A DNA stretch of 48,323 nucleotides from Micrococcus sp. (GTDB lineage Bacteria > Actinomycetota > Actinomycetes > Actinomycetales > Micrococcaceae), in NCBI RefSeq assembly GCF_030523875.1, contig NZ_JAUNHR010000006.1:1-48323 (forward strand), written 5' to 3'. Each line of letters starts with the position of its first letter. Position 1 is the stretch's first letter. Shown here in pieces: positions 8,796-19,588 of this stretch. The notes below the pieces were generated by a model. That model was not told the DNA's origin, ran no database searches, and saw only the letters and a list, made by a program, of their open reading frames with translations. Position numbers and translations under genes: made by a program.

Positions 8796-9587
8796 ATGGC
8801 ACGTCGTGAGTCGATGGACCTGCAGGGCGCCAGCGCGATCGTCACCGGAGGGGCCTCGGGCCTGGGCCACGCCACCGCGCGGCGCCTCGCCGAGGCGGGG
8901 GCCGCCGTCGTGGTGGTGGACCTGCCGGACCGCGAGGGGGAGGCCCTCCGTGCGGACGCCGTGGCCGCCCTGGGGGACCGCGCCCGGTTCGTCACCGGGG
9001 ACGTGACCCGGGAGGAGACCGCCGAGGAGGCCGTGGCGGCCGCCCTCGGGGCGGGGCCGCTGCGCGTGCTGGTGAACTGCGCCGGCGTCGCGACCCCGGG
9101 CAAGCTGGTGGGGCGTGAGGGGCCGCTCTCCGCGGACGTGCTCGCGAAGGTGCTCGCCGTCAACGTGGTGGGCACGGTGGCCTTCATGGCGCACGCCGCC
9201 GCCGCCATGAAGGAGCAGGAGCTGTGGCGCGAGGACCGTGGCGTGATCGTCAACACCGCGTCCGTGGCCGCGTTCGACGGCCAGATCGGCCAGATCGCCT
9301 ACTCGGCCTCCAAGGGCGCCGTGCACTCGCTGACCCTGCCCGCCGCCCGCGAGCTCGCGTCCTCCCGGATCCGCGTGGTCACCGTGGCGCCGGGCCTCTT
9401 CGAGACCCCGATGATGGCCGGGCTGCCCGAGGCCGCCCGGGAGGCGCTCGCCACCAAGACGCCGCACCCGGCGCGCCTGGGCCGTGCGGACGACTATGCC
9501 CTGCTCGTGGAGCAGATCGTCTCCAACCCCTTCCTCAACGGCGAGACCATCCGCCTCGACGGCGCCGTGCGCCTCGAGCCGCGCTGA
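8796..9587 (+). CDS. SDR-family 3-hydroxyacyl-CoA dehydrogenase (type-2-like)
   Basis: A 263-residue short-chain dehydrogenase. Motifs in order are the cofactor glycine motif TGGASGLGHATARRL, an acidic NAD-specifying residue in VVVVDLPD, VNCAGVA, the catalytic serine in VIVNTASVAAFDG and YSASKGA (catalytic Tyr and Lys). The KVLAVNVVGTVAFM and AFDGQIGQIAYSASKGA segments resemble type-2 (HSD17B10-like) enzymes, which oxidise 3-hydroxyacyl-CoA and 2-methyl-3-hydroxybutyryl-CoA (isoleucine pathway). An aaagggga ribosome site precedes the ATG. It is divergent from mmsA, consistent with branched-chain catabolism. Confidence 0.82.
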   Translation: MARRESMDLQGASAIVTGGASGLGHATARRLAEAGAAVVVVDLPDREGEALRADAVAALGDRARFVTGDVTREETAEEAVAAALGAGPLRVLVNCAGVATPGKLVGREGPLSADVLAKVLAVNVVGTVAFMAHAAAAMKEQELWREDRGVIVNTASVAAFDGQIGQIAYSASKGAVHSLTLPAARELASSRIRVVTVAPGLFETPMMAGLPEAAREALATKTPHPARLGRADDYALLVEQIVSNPFLNGETIRLDGAVRLEPR

Positions 9588-9631
9588 CCGGCGCCCCGCC
9601 GACCGGGGCCGCGCCCCGCTGACGGTCCCGT

Positions 9632-9676
9632 ACGACGACGGCTCCGCCCCCCTCGAGGGGGCGGAGCCGTCGTCGT
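9632..9676. terminator. 20-bp-stem hairpin between convergent SDR and marR genes
   Basis: Arms 9632-9651 and 9657-9676 are complementary (core acgacgacggctccgccccc), with a 5-base loop. It lies between two convergent stop codons and can serve both directions. Confidence 0.75.
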
Positions 9677-9703
9677 GCGAGGGGGACCGGTGCGTCGTGT
9701 GGC

Positions 9704-10225
9704 TCAGGCCCCGCCGGCCTCGAAGTCCCCGGCCTGGGCCCGGAAGCGGGCGAGGATCTCGTTGAGGTGCTCGACGTCGTCGTCCGTGAAGCCGGTGCGG
9801 CCGAAGACCTCCGCGTTGAGGGCGGCGGTGGCCTCCGCGGCCACGCGCCGCCCCTCCGGCGTGAGGGCCAGGACCAGGGCCCGGCGGTCCGTCTCGTGCG
9901 GCTGGCGCTCCACGAGGCCGGCCGCCTCGAGGCGGTCCACCGCGTTGGTCACGGACGTGGGGTGCACCTGCAGCACCGCGCCCACGCGGGACATGAGCTG
10001 CCGGCCCTCGCGGGAGAAGCTCAGCAGGGCCAGGAGCTCGTAGCGGGCGAAGGTCAGCCCGAACGGCTTGAGGGCCGCCTGCGTGCGGGCCAGGAGGATC
10101 TGCTGGACGCGCATGATCGCGGTGACGGCCGCCATCGGGGCGGCCTCCTCCTCCCAGCCGTGGCGCTCCCAGTGGCCGCGGGCGTCCGCGATGGGGTCCT
10201 TGGGCAGGGGGTGACGGGGGCTCAT
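9704..10225 (-). CDS. MarR-family transcriptional regulator
   Basis: A 173-residue winged-helix protein. LTFARYELLALLSFSREGRQLMSRVGAVL, HPTSVTNAVDRLEAAGLVER (recognition helix) and the wing region ETDRRALVLALTPEGRR are the standard MarR order. It lies 23 nt below the acyl-CoA synthetase gene on the same strand. The likely role is local control of acyl-CoA synthetase/dehydrogenase expression with an acyl or aromatic ligand (inference). ATG 10225 was chosen because TAGGAT lies 7 nt upstream, a leaderless signal; an upstream in-frame ATG at 10234 overlaps that hexamer. Confidence 0.87.
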   Translation of the reverse strand: MSPRHPLPKDPIADARGHWERHGWEEEAAPMAAVTAIMRVQQILLARTQAALKPFGLTFARYELLALLSFSREGRQLMSRVGAVLQVHPTSVTNAVDRLEAAGLVERQPHETDRRALVLALTPEGRRVAAEATAALNAEVFGRTGFTDDDVEHLNEILARFRAQAGDFEAGGA

Positions 10226-10248
10226 TCCCGCCATCCTACGGGCCCCGC

Positions 10249-12006
10249 TCAGCGCTTCAGGTCCAGCTCCTCCTCGAGGAACTCGGTGCCGAAGCCTTCG
10301 GGCGTCCGGCCGGTCTCCGTGCGGGAGACCTCCGCCTTCCGCAGCTCCACGCGGCGGATCTTGCCGGAGATGGTCTTGGGCAGCTCGAGGAACTCGATGC
10401 GGCGGACCCGCTTGTACGGGGGCAGCTGGGTGGGGGCGTGCTGGAGGATGTCCCGCGCGGTCTCGGCGGTGGGCTCGTAGGCCGCCGCGAGGGTCACGAA
10501 CGCCTTCGGCACGGCCAGGCGCACCTCGTCCGGGGTGGGGACGATCGCGGCCTCGACCACGGCGGGGTGCTGGACCAGGACGGACTCCAGCTCGAACGGG
10601 CTGATCTTGTAGTCCGAGGACTTGAAGACGTCGTCCGCGCGGCCCACGTAGGTGAGCACGCCGTTCTCGTCCCGGGAGGCGATGTCCCCCGTGTGGAACA
10701 CGCCGTCCCGGAAGACCTCGTCCGTCTTCTCCCGGTTGCCGAAGTAGGACGTGAGCAGGCCCACGGGGCGGGGGTCCAGCCGCAGGCAGATCTCGCCCTC
10801 GGCGGCCTCCTCCCCCGTGAGCGGGTCGATCAGCACCACGTCCATGCCCGGCAGGGCGCGGCCCATGGAGCCGATCACGAGCTTCTGGCCCGGGGTGTTG
10901 GCCACCTGCAGGGTGGTCTCCGTCATGCCGAACCCGTCCCGGATGGTGGTGCCCCACGCGCGGTGGACCTGGTCGATCACCTCGGCGTTGAGCGGCTCCC
11001 CGGCGGAGATGGTCTTGACCGGCGGGGTCCTGAGCAGGCTCAGGTCCGCCTTGATGAGCATGCGCCACACCGTGGGCGGGGCGCACAGGGAGGTCACGCC
11101 GAACTCGTCCATGTCCGCCATGAGGGCGACCGGGTCGAACTTGCGGGCGTTGTGCACGAAGATCGTGGCCTCCGCGATCCACGGGGCGAAGAAGTTGGAC
11201 CACGCGTGCTTGGCCCAGCCGGGGGAGGCCACGTTGAGGTGGACGTCGCCCGGCTCCAGCCCGATCCAGTACACGGTGGTCAGGTGGCCCACGGGGTACG
11301 AGGTGTGGGTGTGCTCCACGAGCTTGGGCTTCGAGGTGGTGCCGGAGGTGAAGTAGAGCAGCAGGGTCTCGTCCGCCGGCGTGGGCGCGTCCGGGGTGAG
11401 CTCCGAGGAGGCGGACGCGGCGTCGTCGTAGGAGAGGACCGTGTGCCCGGCGACCTCGGGGGCGGTGCGGGCGGCGCCCTCGGCGGCCACGACCGGGATG
11501 TGCACGAGGCGCAGGCCCTCGCCCACCCCGGCGAACTTGGCGAGGTTCTCCGCGGAGGCGACCACCCAGGCCGCCTCCGCCCGCTCCGCGCGGTCGGCGA
11601 GGTCGGTGGCGGTCATCTGCGTGGTGGTGGGGACCATCACCGCGCGCAGCTTGATGCAGGCGACCATGAGCTCCCAGAGCTCCACCTGGTTGTCCAGCAT
11701 GAGGATCACGCGGTCCCCGGGGGCGATCCCCTGGCCGCGCAGCCAGTTCGCGGCGCGGTTGGAGGCGGCCGAGAGCTCGGCGTAGGTGCGGGAGAGGTGG
11801 CCGCCGCCGGCGTCGGAGATGATCAGCGCCGGGGTGTCCGCGCGGTCCGGGCGGGCGGCGAGGGCGTCGAACCAGTCGAAGCCGAAGTTGAAGTGCTCGA
11901 AGCGGGGCCACTCGAACTCGGCGCGGGCGCGCTCGTAGTCCTCCTGGCACTCGACGAGCAGGTCGCGCGCGGCGCGGAACCGGTCGGTCACGGAAGCGGT
12001 GGTCAT
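10249..12006 (-). CDS. Acyl-CoA synthetase (AMP-forming, MACS-like)
   Basis: A 585-residue ANL-superfamily enzyme that activates a carboxylic acid with ATP and CoA. The phosphate-binding loop is LLLYFTSGTTSKPKLVEHTH; the A5 motif is IRDGFGMTETTLQ; the hinge/A8 region is VGRADDVFKSSDYKISPFELE; the A10 lysine is in PKTISGKIRRVELR. FNFGFDWFDALAA near the N-terminus and SPGWAKHAWSNFFAPW are typical of medium-chain and short-chain acyl-CoA synthetases. ATG 12006 was chosen over an upstream alternative because of the aggagg ribosome site. It forms an operon with marR and diverges from an acyl-CoA dehydrogenase. Confidence 0.87.
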   Translation of the reverse strand: MTTASVTDRFRAARDLLVECQEDYERARAEFEWPRFEHFNFGFDWFDALAARPDRADTPALIISDAGGGHLSRTYAELSAASNRAANWLRGQGIAPGDRVILMLDNQVELWELMVACIKLRAVMVPTTTQMTATDLADRAERAEAAWVVASAENLAKFAGVGEGLRLVHIPVVAAEGAARTAPEVAGHTVLSYDDAASASSELTPDAPTPADETLLLYFTSGTTSKPKLVEHTHTSYPVGHLTTVYWIGLEPGDVHLNVASPGWAKHAWSNFFAPWIAEATIFVHNARKFDPVALMADMDEFGVTSLCAPPTVWRMLIKADLSLLRTPPVKTISAGEPLNAEVIDQVHRAWGTTIRDGFGMTETTLQVANTPGQKLVIGSMGRALPGMDVVLIDPLTGEEAAEGEICLRLDPRPVGLLTSYFGNREKTDEVFRDGVFHTGDIASRDENGVLTYVGRADDVFKSSDYKISPFELESVLVQHPAVVEAAIVPTPDEVRLAVPKAFVTLAAAYEPTAETARDILQHAPTQLPPYKRVRRIEFLELPKTISGKIRRVELRKAEVSRTETGRTPEGFGTEFLEEELDLKR

Positions 12007-12068
12007 CGGCGTCCTCCTGGCTGGGGGCCCCGGCGGAGGGGGAGCGGGTGCTCGATGGTGCGCCGGGG

Positions 12069-12118
12069 TGTGATCTGCGACACTCGCCAATGTACGTGGA
12101 AGTCCTATAATCGGTAAA
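12069..12118. promoter_or_regulatory. Divergent promoters with CRP-like box (acyl-CoA synthetase / dehydrogenase)
   Basis: TGTGATCTGCGACACT (12069-12084) is a CRP-like box (8 of 10). Plus strand: consensus TATAAT at 12106-12111 gives a start near 12118, so the box centre is at about -42, the class II activator position. Minus strand: TTTACC (12118-12113) and TACATT (12094-12089), 18 bp apart, give a start near 12082, so the box covers the initiation site. Confidence 0.5.
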
Positions 12119-12189
12119 GAGACTTTCCGACATCATGCGGCCGACCACGCCGCGCCCTCCCGACCCCGTCCCGCCGAAGGAGCCGTCGC

Positions 12190-13380
12190 ATGACCCCCTC
12201 GCCCGCCCCTGCCCCCGACCGCGCGGCCCTGCCCGACGTGGACCTGTTCGACCTGCGCTCCCTCCTGCCCCCGGAGGAGCAGGAGCGCCTCGCGGCCATC
12301 GAGGCGCACCTCGAGGAGCACGTCCGACCCCACCTGGCCGAGCCGTGGAACACCGAGACCCTGCCGATGGAGCTGCTGCCCGGCCTCGCCGAGGTGGGCC
12401 TGGGCGAGCTCGACTTCCTCGGGACCTCCCGCCTCTTCCAGAACCTCGCGCACGTGGCGATCGCCCGGGTGGACCTCTCCCTGTCGGCGCTCGTGGGCAT
12501 CCACAACGAGCTCAACATCGGCTCCATCGAGCGCTTCGGCACGCAGGAGCAGAGGGACCGCTGGGTCCCGGCGCTGCGCCGCTTCGACGCCCTGGGCGCC
12601 TTCTGCCTCACCGAGCCGGACCACGGCTCGGACATCGCCGGCGGCGTGGAGACCACCGCCACCCCGGACGGGGACGGCTGGGTCCTCCGCGGCACCAAGC
12701 GCTGGATCGGCGCGGGCACGGTGGCCGCCGTCGCCCTGGTGTGGGCCAAGGACACCTCGGACGGGCAGGTCAAGTGCTTCCTCGTCCCCACCGACGCGCC
12801 CGGCTTCTCCGCCTCCAAGATCACCGGCAAGCTCGGCCTGCGCATCATGCAGAACGCGGACATGGTGTTCGACGACGTCCGCCTCGGCCCCGACGGCCTG
12901 CTCCCCGGCGCCCGCTCCTTCGACGCCACCCGCGAGATGCTCCGCGACTCCCGCGCCTGGGTGGGCTGGCAGGGCGTGGGCGTGCAGCAGGGCATCCTGC
13001 GCGTGCTGCGGGACTACGCGCTCAGCCGCACCCAGTTCGGCAAGCCCCTGGCGAGGTTCCAGCTGGTGCAGGCCGCGATCGCGCAGGTGGCCGGCAACCT
13101 GGCGGCCGCCACGGGCCTGATGATGCAGATCCAGCGCCTCCAGGACGACGGCACGCTGGACATGGTCCACGCCGCCGCCGCCAAGGCCACATCCACCCGC
13201 CTGGCCCGCGAGTCCGCGGCCCTGGCCCGGGACGCGATGGGCGGCAACGGGATCGTGGCCTCGTACGAGATGGCCCGCTTCATGGGCGACGTCGAGGCCA
13301 TCTACACCTACGAGGGCACCCAGAGCATCAACGCCCTGATCGTCGGCCGGGCGCTGACGGGGGTCTCCGCCTTCGTGTGA
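12190..13380 (+). CDS. Acyl-CoA dehydrogenase, glutaryl-CoA-dehydrogenase-like subgroup
   Basis: A 396-residue FAD enzyme. FCLTEPDHGSD (flavin/substrate loop), VLRGTKRWIGAG, SRTQFGKPLARFQLVQ and MGGNGIVASYEMARFMGDVEAIYTYEGT are in the usual order; the last contains the catalytic glutamate of the GCDH subgroup (YEGT). The substrate-contacting arginine of true GCDH, expected soon after RVD, is absent here (RVDLSLSALVG), as I recall the family, so a non-glutaryl substrate is likely. GAAGGAG precedes the ATG. It is divergent from the acyl-CoA synthetase, so the pair could activate and oxidise the same acid. Confidence 0.82.
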   Translation: MTPSPAPAPDRAALPDVDLFDLRSLLPPEEQERLAAIEAHLEEHVRPHLAEPWNTETLPMELLPGLAEVGLGELDFLGTSRLFQNLAHVAIARVDLSLSALVGIHNELNIGSIERFGTQEQRDRWVPALRRFDALGAFCLTEPDHGSDIAGGVETTATPDGDGWVLRGTKRWIGAGTVAAVALVWAKDTSDGQVKCFLVPTDAPGFSASKITGKLGLRIMQNADMVFDDVRLGPDGLLPGARSFDATREMLRDSRAWVGWQGVGVQQGILRVLRDYALSRTQFGKPLARFQLVQAAIAQVAGNLAAATGLMMQIQRLQDDGTLDMVHAAAAKATSTRLARESAALARDAMGGNGIVASYEMARFMGDVEAIYTYEGTQSINALIVGRALTGVSAFV

Positions 13381-13410
13381 GCCAGCCCGGGCTCCTGCTC
13401 CCTCCCCGGC

Positions 13411-14448
13411 TCAGCCCGCCAGCAGCGCCCCCGCCCCGCCGACGACGAGCGCGGCCGCCGTCGTGCCGGCGCCGAGGGCGAGGGGCCGGGGGCCGAGGCG
13501 GGCGATCGCGCGCAGGTCCACCCCCAGGCCGAGGGCGGCCATGGCGGCGGCGAGCAGCAGCTGCTGGACCGCCGCGGCGGCCTCGAGGGCGGGGCCGGGG
13601 ACGAGGCCGGTGGAGCGCACGAGCATGAGGGCCACGAACCCCAGCACGAACCACGGCACCAGCGGCGGGCGGGCGGCGCCCTGGCCCTCGCCGAGGGGGC
13701 CGTGGTCCCCCGCCGCGGCCCGCCGGCGCATCCACCAGGCGAGCCCGGCCAGGACGGGGGCGAGCATCAGCACCCGCGCCAGCTTCACGGTCACGGCCGT
13801 CTGCAGGGCCTCCGGGCCCACGATCCCGCCGGCGGCCACCACCTGCGCCACCTCGTGGGTGGAGGCGCCGATCCACAGGCCGGCGGTGCGGGCGTCGAGC
13901 CCGAGGGCCGCGGTGAGCGCCGGCATGAGCGGGATCATCAGGGTGCCGAAGAGCACCACGAGGCCGAGGGCGCTCGCCGCCATCTCACGGCGGGCCCGGA
14001 CCACGGAGTCGGCGCCGGCCACGGCCGCCGCGCCGCAGATCGAGAAGCCGGAGGCCACCAGCAGGGTCAGGTCGTCGGGCAGGCGCAGGGCCCGCCCCAG
14101 GAGCACGGCGACGGCGAAGGTCGCCCCCACGGTCCCCGCCACCAGGGCGAGGGCACCGGGGCCGAGGGCGAGGACCTCGGGCAGGGACAGCTGCAGGCCC
14201 AGCAGCACGATGCCGGCCCGCAGGACGGGCTTGGCGGTGAACGCCACCCCGGGGCCCAGCGCCGCGGGGACGGGCGCCAGGTTCCGCCAGGCCGCCCCCG
14301 CCAGGACGGCCAGCAGCAGGGGGCTCAGGGCCGGGGCCCAGGGGTGTGCCGCCGTCGCCACGGCCAGGGCGGCGAGGCCGAGCAGCGCGCACACGGCCAC
14401 TCCCGGAGCAAGGCGCAGCGGGGTGGACGGGACGGCGGTGGGGCTCAC
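13411..14448 (-). CDS. YeiH-family putative sulfate/anion exporter
   Basis: A 345-residue polytopic protein with about ten hydrophobic segments. LGPGVAFTAKPVLRAGIVLLGLQLSL, SGFSICGAAAVAGADSVV and WIGASTHEVAQVVAAG are the conserved blocks of the YeiH/UPF0324 family, described as a putative sulfate exporter family. The actual substrate is not experimentally settled. The start is GTG 14448 with TAAGGT exactly 6 nt upstream, again a leaderless arrangement. Its stop is 30 bp from the convergent dehydrogenase stop, and the short spacer can fold into a weak stem (13378-13383 with 13408-13413). Confidence 0.82.
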   Translation of the reverse strand: MSPTAVPSTPLRLAPGVAVCALLGLAALAVATAAHPWAPALSPLLLAVLAGAAWRNLAPVPAALGPGVAFTAKPVLRAGIVLLGLQLSLPEVLALGPGALALVAGTVGATFAVAVLLGRALRLPDDLTLLVASGFSICGAAAVAGADSVVRARREMAASALGLVVLFGTLMIPLMPALTAALGLDARTAGLWIGASTHEVAQVVAAGGIVGPEALQTAVTVKLARVLMLAPVLAGLAWWMRRRAAAGDHGPLGEGQGAARPPLVPWFVLGFVALMLVRSTGLVPGPALEAAAAVQQLLLAAAMAALGLGVDLRAIARLGPRPLALGAGTTAAALVVGGAGALLAG

Positions 14449-14515
14449 CCGCTCACCTTAGGTCCGGACGGGCGCCGACTTCCTGCGGGGGCGGAAGGGG
14501 ATGCCCCCCCGCTCG

Positions 14516-14887
14516 TCAGTAGCTGGAGTACCCGTCCTCGGAGAGCGTGTGCTGCTCGTCTCCGGTGATCGCGGGGTTGAAGACGGACACCAGGTGCATG
14601 TCCTCCGTGCCCCCGCGGAGCTCGTGGGGCTCGTGGTCGGGGAGCACGTAGACGACGCCCGGCGTGATCTCGTGGACGGTGCCGTCGGGCTCGACGACGG
14701 ACCCGTCCCCGGCGATGCAGTAGCAGGCCTCCTGGTGGTCGCGGTACTGCAGCTTGGACGAGCTCCCGGCCCGGACCACGGTGTGGGCGACGGCGAACCC
14801 CACGCCGTCCTGGGCGGTCACCAGCCGCTCACTGGTGCCTCCGCCCCACTCGACCTCCTCGACATCGGCTCGGCTGCGCGTGAACAT
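14516..14887 (-). CDS. ectC: L-ectoine synthase (solitary)
   Basis: A 123-residue single-domain cupin, slightly shorter than the usual ~130. Alignment from memory to EctC shows the core pattern: KLQYRDHQEACYCIAGDGSV, then ITPGVVYVLPDHEPHELRG, then MHLVSVFNPAITGDEQH. The Glu, Tyr and His positions reported as iron ligands in EctC are all conserved (the E of HQEACYC, the Y of VVYVL, the final H of HEPHEL). EctC cyclises N-gamma-acetyl-diaminobutyrate to ectoine. No ectA, ectB or ectD is nearby. GGAGGAG precedes the ATG, and TAGCGT near 14951 on the minus strand could be the -10. Confidence 0.85.
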   Translation of the reverse strand: MFTRSRADVEEVEWGGGTSERLVTAQDGVGFAVAHTVVRAGSSSKLQYRDHQEACYCIAGDGSVVEPDGTVHEITPGVVYVLPDHEPHELRGGTEDMHLVSVFNPAITGDEQHTLSEDGYSSY

Positions 14888-15032
14888 CGCATCTCCTCCT
14901 TCGTCGGCGGCGCGGGGCCGTCGGCGACCCCGCCGTCATCATCGACGCTAGACGGGCCCGGGGGCGGCCTGGCAACCGGCCCCTGGACCGGCTCCCGGGA
15001 CCGTGTGGAATACTGTCGGCGACGTCACAGAG

Positions 15033-15155
15033 CCCCGCGTGGGAGAGCGTCGGAGCGGGGCCGGAGGGCGCCGAACGCCGGCCGCCGAAGGAGCAAGACC
15101 TCCCCGGGAATCTCTCAGGCAGACGGACCGCGCGGGGACCATGACGCTCTGGAAG
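15033..15155 (+). ncRNA. Glycine riboswitch (gcvT-type aptamer)
   Basis: The conserved landmarks occur in order in the leader of gcvP: cgtgggagagcg, cgccgaaggagcaa, cccgggaatctctcaggca, ggaccgcgcgggg and gacgctctggaa. This matches the glycine aptamer with the usual 3' segment following it. Only one full aptamer is visible; a second GGGAGAG/CCGAAGG set is not present before the gene. A promoter -10 (TACTGT) lies at 15011-15016. GC-rich stems around 15180-15225 may form the expression platform. Confidence 0.9.
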
Positions 15156-15303
15156 TCGTCCCGCACCACCGACGCCCGCACCCGCGGGCGGGCGGGGCCG
15201 TCTGCCGCCCGTCCCGGCCCGCCGGCGTCGGCGCGCAGGTGCATGACAGAGCGGGGAGGCGCAGAGCCACGCCGCGCATGCGGCAGGACCCCCGGAGGTA
15301 CTC

Positions 15304-18249
<2,946 letters not shown>

Positions 18250-18261
18250 GAGGATCCCGTC

Positions 18262-19428
18262 ATGTCCGATTCCGCACGCAACTCCCCGCTGCACCCCGTC
18301 CATGAGGCCGCGGGCGCCACGTTCACCGACTTCGGCGGCTGGAACATGCCGCTGAAGTACGGCTCCGAGCTGTCCGAGCACCGCGCCGTCCGCGCGTCCG
18401 CGGGCGTCTTCGACCTCTCCCACATGGGCGAGGTGCGCGTCTCCGGCCCGCAGTCCGGCGCGATGCTGGACCACGCGCTCTCCAGCACGCTCTCCACGCT
18501 CAAGCCGGGTCGCGCCAAGTACGCGCTCTGCCTCACCGACGCCGGCACCATCCTGGACGACCTGATCGTCTACCGGATGGACGACGGTGCCGAGGGCGGC
18601 GAGCAGGAGTTCATGGTGGTGCCCAACGCGGGCAACATCGCCGCCGTGGTCACCGCGCTGACCCAGCGCGCCTCCGGCTGGGACGCCACCGTGGTGGACG
18701 AGTCCGCCGACACGGCCCTCGTGGCCGTGCAGGGCCCCCGCTCCGAGGCCGTCCTGGCGCAGCTCATGCCGCAGGAGGCCGAGCGGCTCGCCGAGCTGAA
18801 GTACTACGGCCACCTCACCCTGACCGTGCCCACCGACGCCGGGGACGTCACCGCCGTCGTGGCCCGCACCGGCTACACCGGTGAGGACGGCTTCGAGCTG
18901 TTCCTGCCGGCCTCCTCGCCCGCGGAGGCGGGCGACCGCGGGTCGGCGGTGTGGAGCGCCGTCGTGCGCGCCGCGGAGGCCGCCGACGTCGAGCTGACGC
19001 TCTGCGGCCTGGCCGCGCGCGACTCGCTGCGGCTCGAGGCGGGCATGCCGCTGTACGGCAACGAGCTGGACACCGCGCACCAGCCCCACGCCTCCGGCGT
19101 GAGCTTCGCCGTCCCCGCCTCCAAGGAGGTCGACTTCGTCGGGAAGGACGCGCTCGTCGGCAAGGACGAGGTGGACGAGGTCCTCGTGGGCCTGCGCGGC
19201 GACGGCCGCCGGGCGGCCCGCCACGGCTACGCCGTCCTCGACGCCGACGGGAACACCGTGGGCGAGGTCACCTCGGGCGCCCCGAGCCCGACGCTCGGCC
19301 ACCCGGTGGCCATGGCGCGCGTGCGCCGTGAGGCCGCCGCCGAGGGCACGTCCCTCCAGGTGGACCTGCGCGGCAAGGGCGAGCCGTTCACCGTGGTGGC
19401 CCTGCCGTTCTACCGGCGCGAGCGCTGA
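18262..19428 (+). CDS. gcvT: Aminomethyltransferase, glycine cleavage T protein
   Basis: A 388-residue folate-dependent T protein. LHPVHEAAGATFTDFGGWNMPLKY, GVFDLSHMGEVRVSG, RTGYTGEDGFELF and ARDSLRLEAGMPLYGNELD are in the canonical order; the segment around DLSHMGE and the later Asp-containing strand correspond to the tetrahydrofolate site. It releases ammonia from aminomethyl-GcvH and forms 5,10-methylene-THF. It starts 12 nt after gcvP with a GAGAGGA ribosome site. No gcvH follows, which is unusual for an actinobacterial gcv operon. Confidence 0.96.
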   Translation: MSDSARNSPLHPVHEAAGATFTDFGGWNMPLKYGSELSEHRAVRASAGVFDLSHMGEVRVSGPQSGAMLDHALSSTLSTLKPGRAKYALCLTDAGTILDDLIVYRMDDGAEGGEQEFMVVPNAGNIAAVVTALTQRASGWDATVVDESADTALVAVQGPRSEAVLAQLMPQEAERLAELKYYGHLTLTVPTDAGDVTAVVARTGYTGEDGFELFLPASSPAEAGDRGSAVWSAVVRAAEAADVELTLCGLAARDSLRLEAGMPLYGNELDTAHQPHASGVSFAVPASKEVDFVGKDALVGKDEVDEVLVGLRGDGRRAARHGYAVLDADGNTVGEVTSGAPSPTLGHPVAMARVRREAAAEGTSLQVDLRGKGEPFTVVALPFYRRER

Positions 19429-19482
19429 CCGGCCGGCGCCGGGGGGGCCGGCCGCGCCCGCGGCCGCCGCGTCCGGGCAGGG

Positions 19483-19518
19483 GGCCCGGAGCCCTTCGCT
19501 AGACTCGGGCTCCGGGCC
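19483..19518. promoter_or_regulatory. Perfect 12-bp inverted repeat with TAGACT in its loop
   Basis: Arms ggcccggagccc (19483-19494) and gggctccgggcc (19507-19518) enclose a 12-base loop that contains TAGACT (19500-19505), a good -10 for the gene at 19589. It can be read as the gcvPT terminator, as an operator around a promoter, or both. Confidence 0.6.
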
Positions 19519-19588
19519 TCGCCGTCCCCGTCGAATCGACGGGCGGCCGTCCGCCGCCGTCCCCCGCCGTCCGTCCCGAGGAAGTGCC

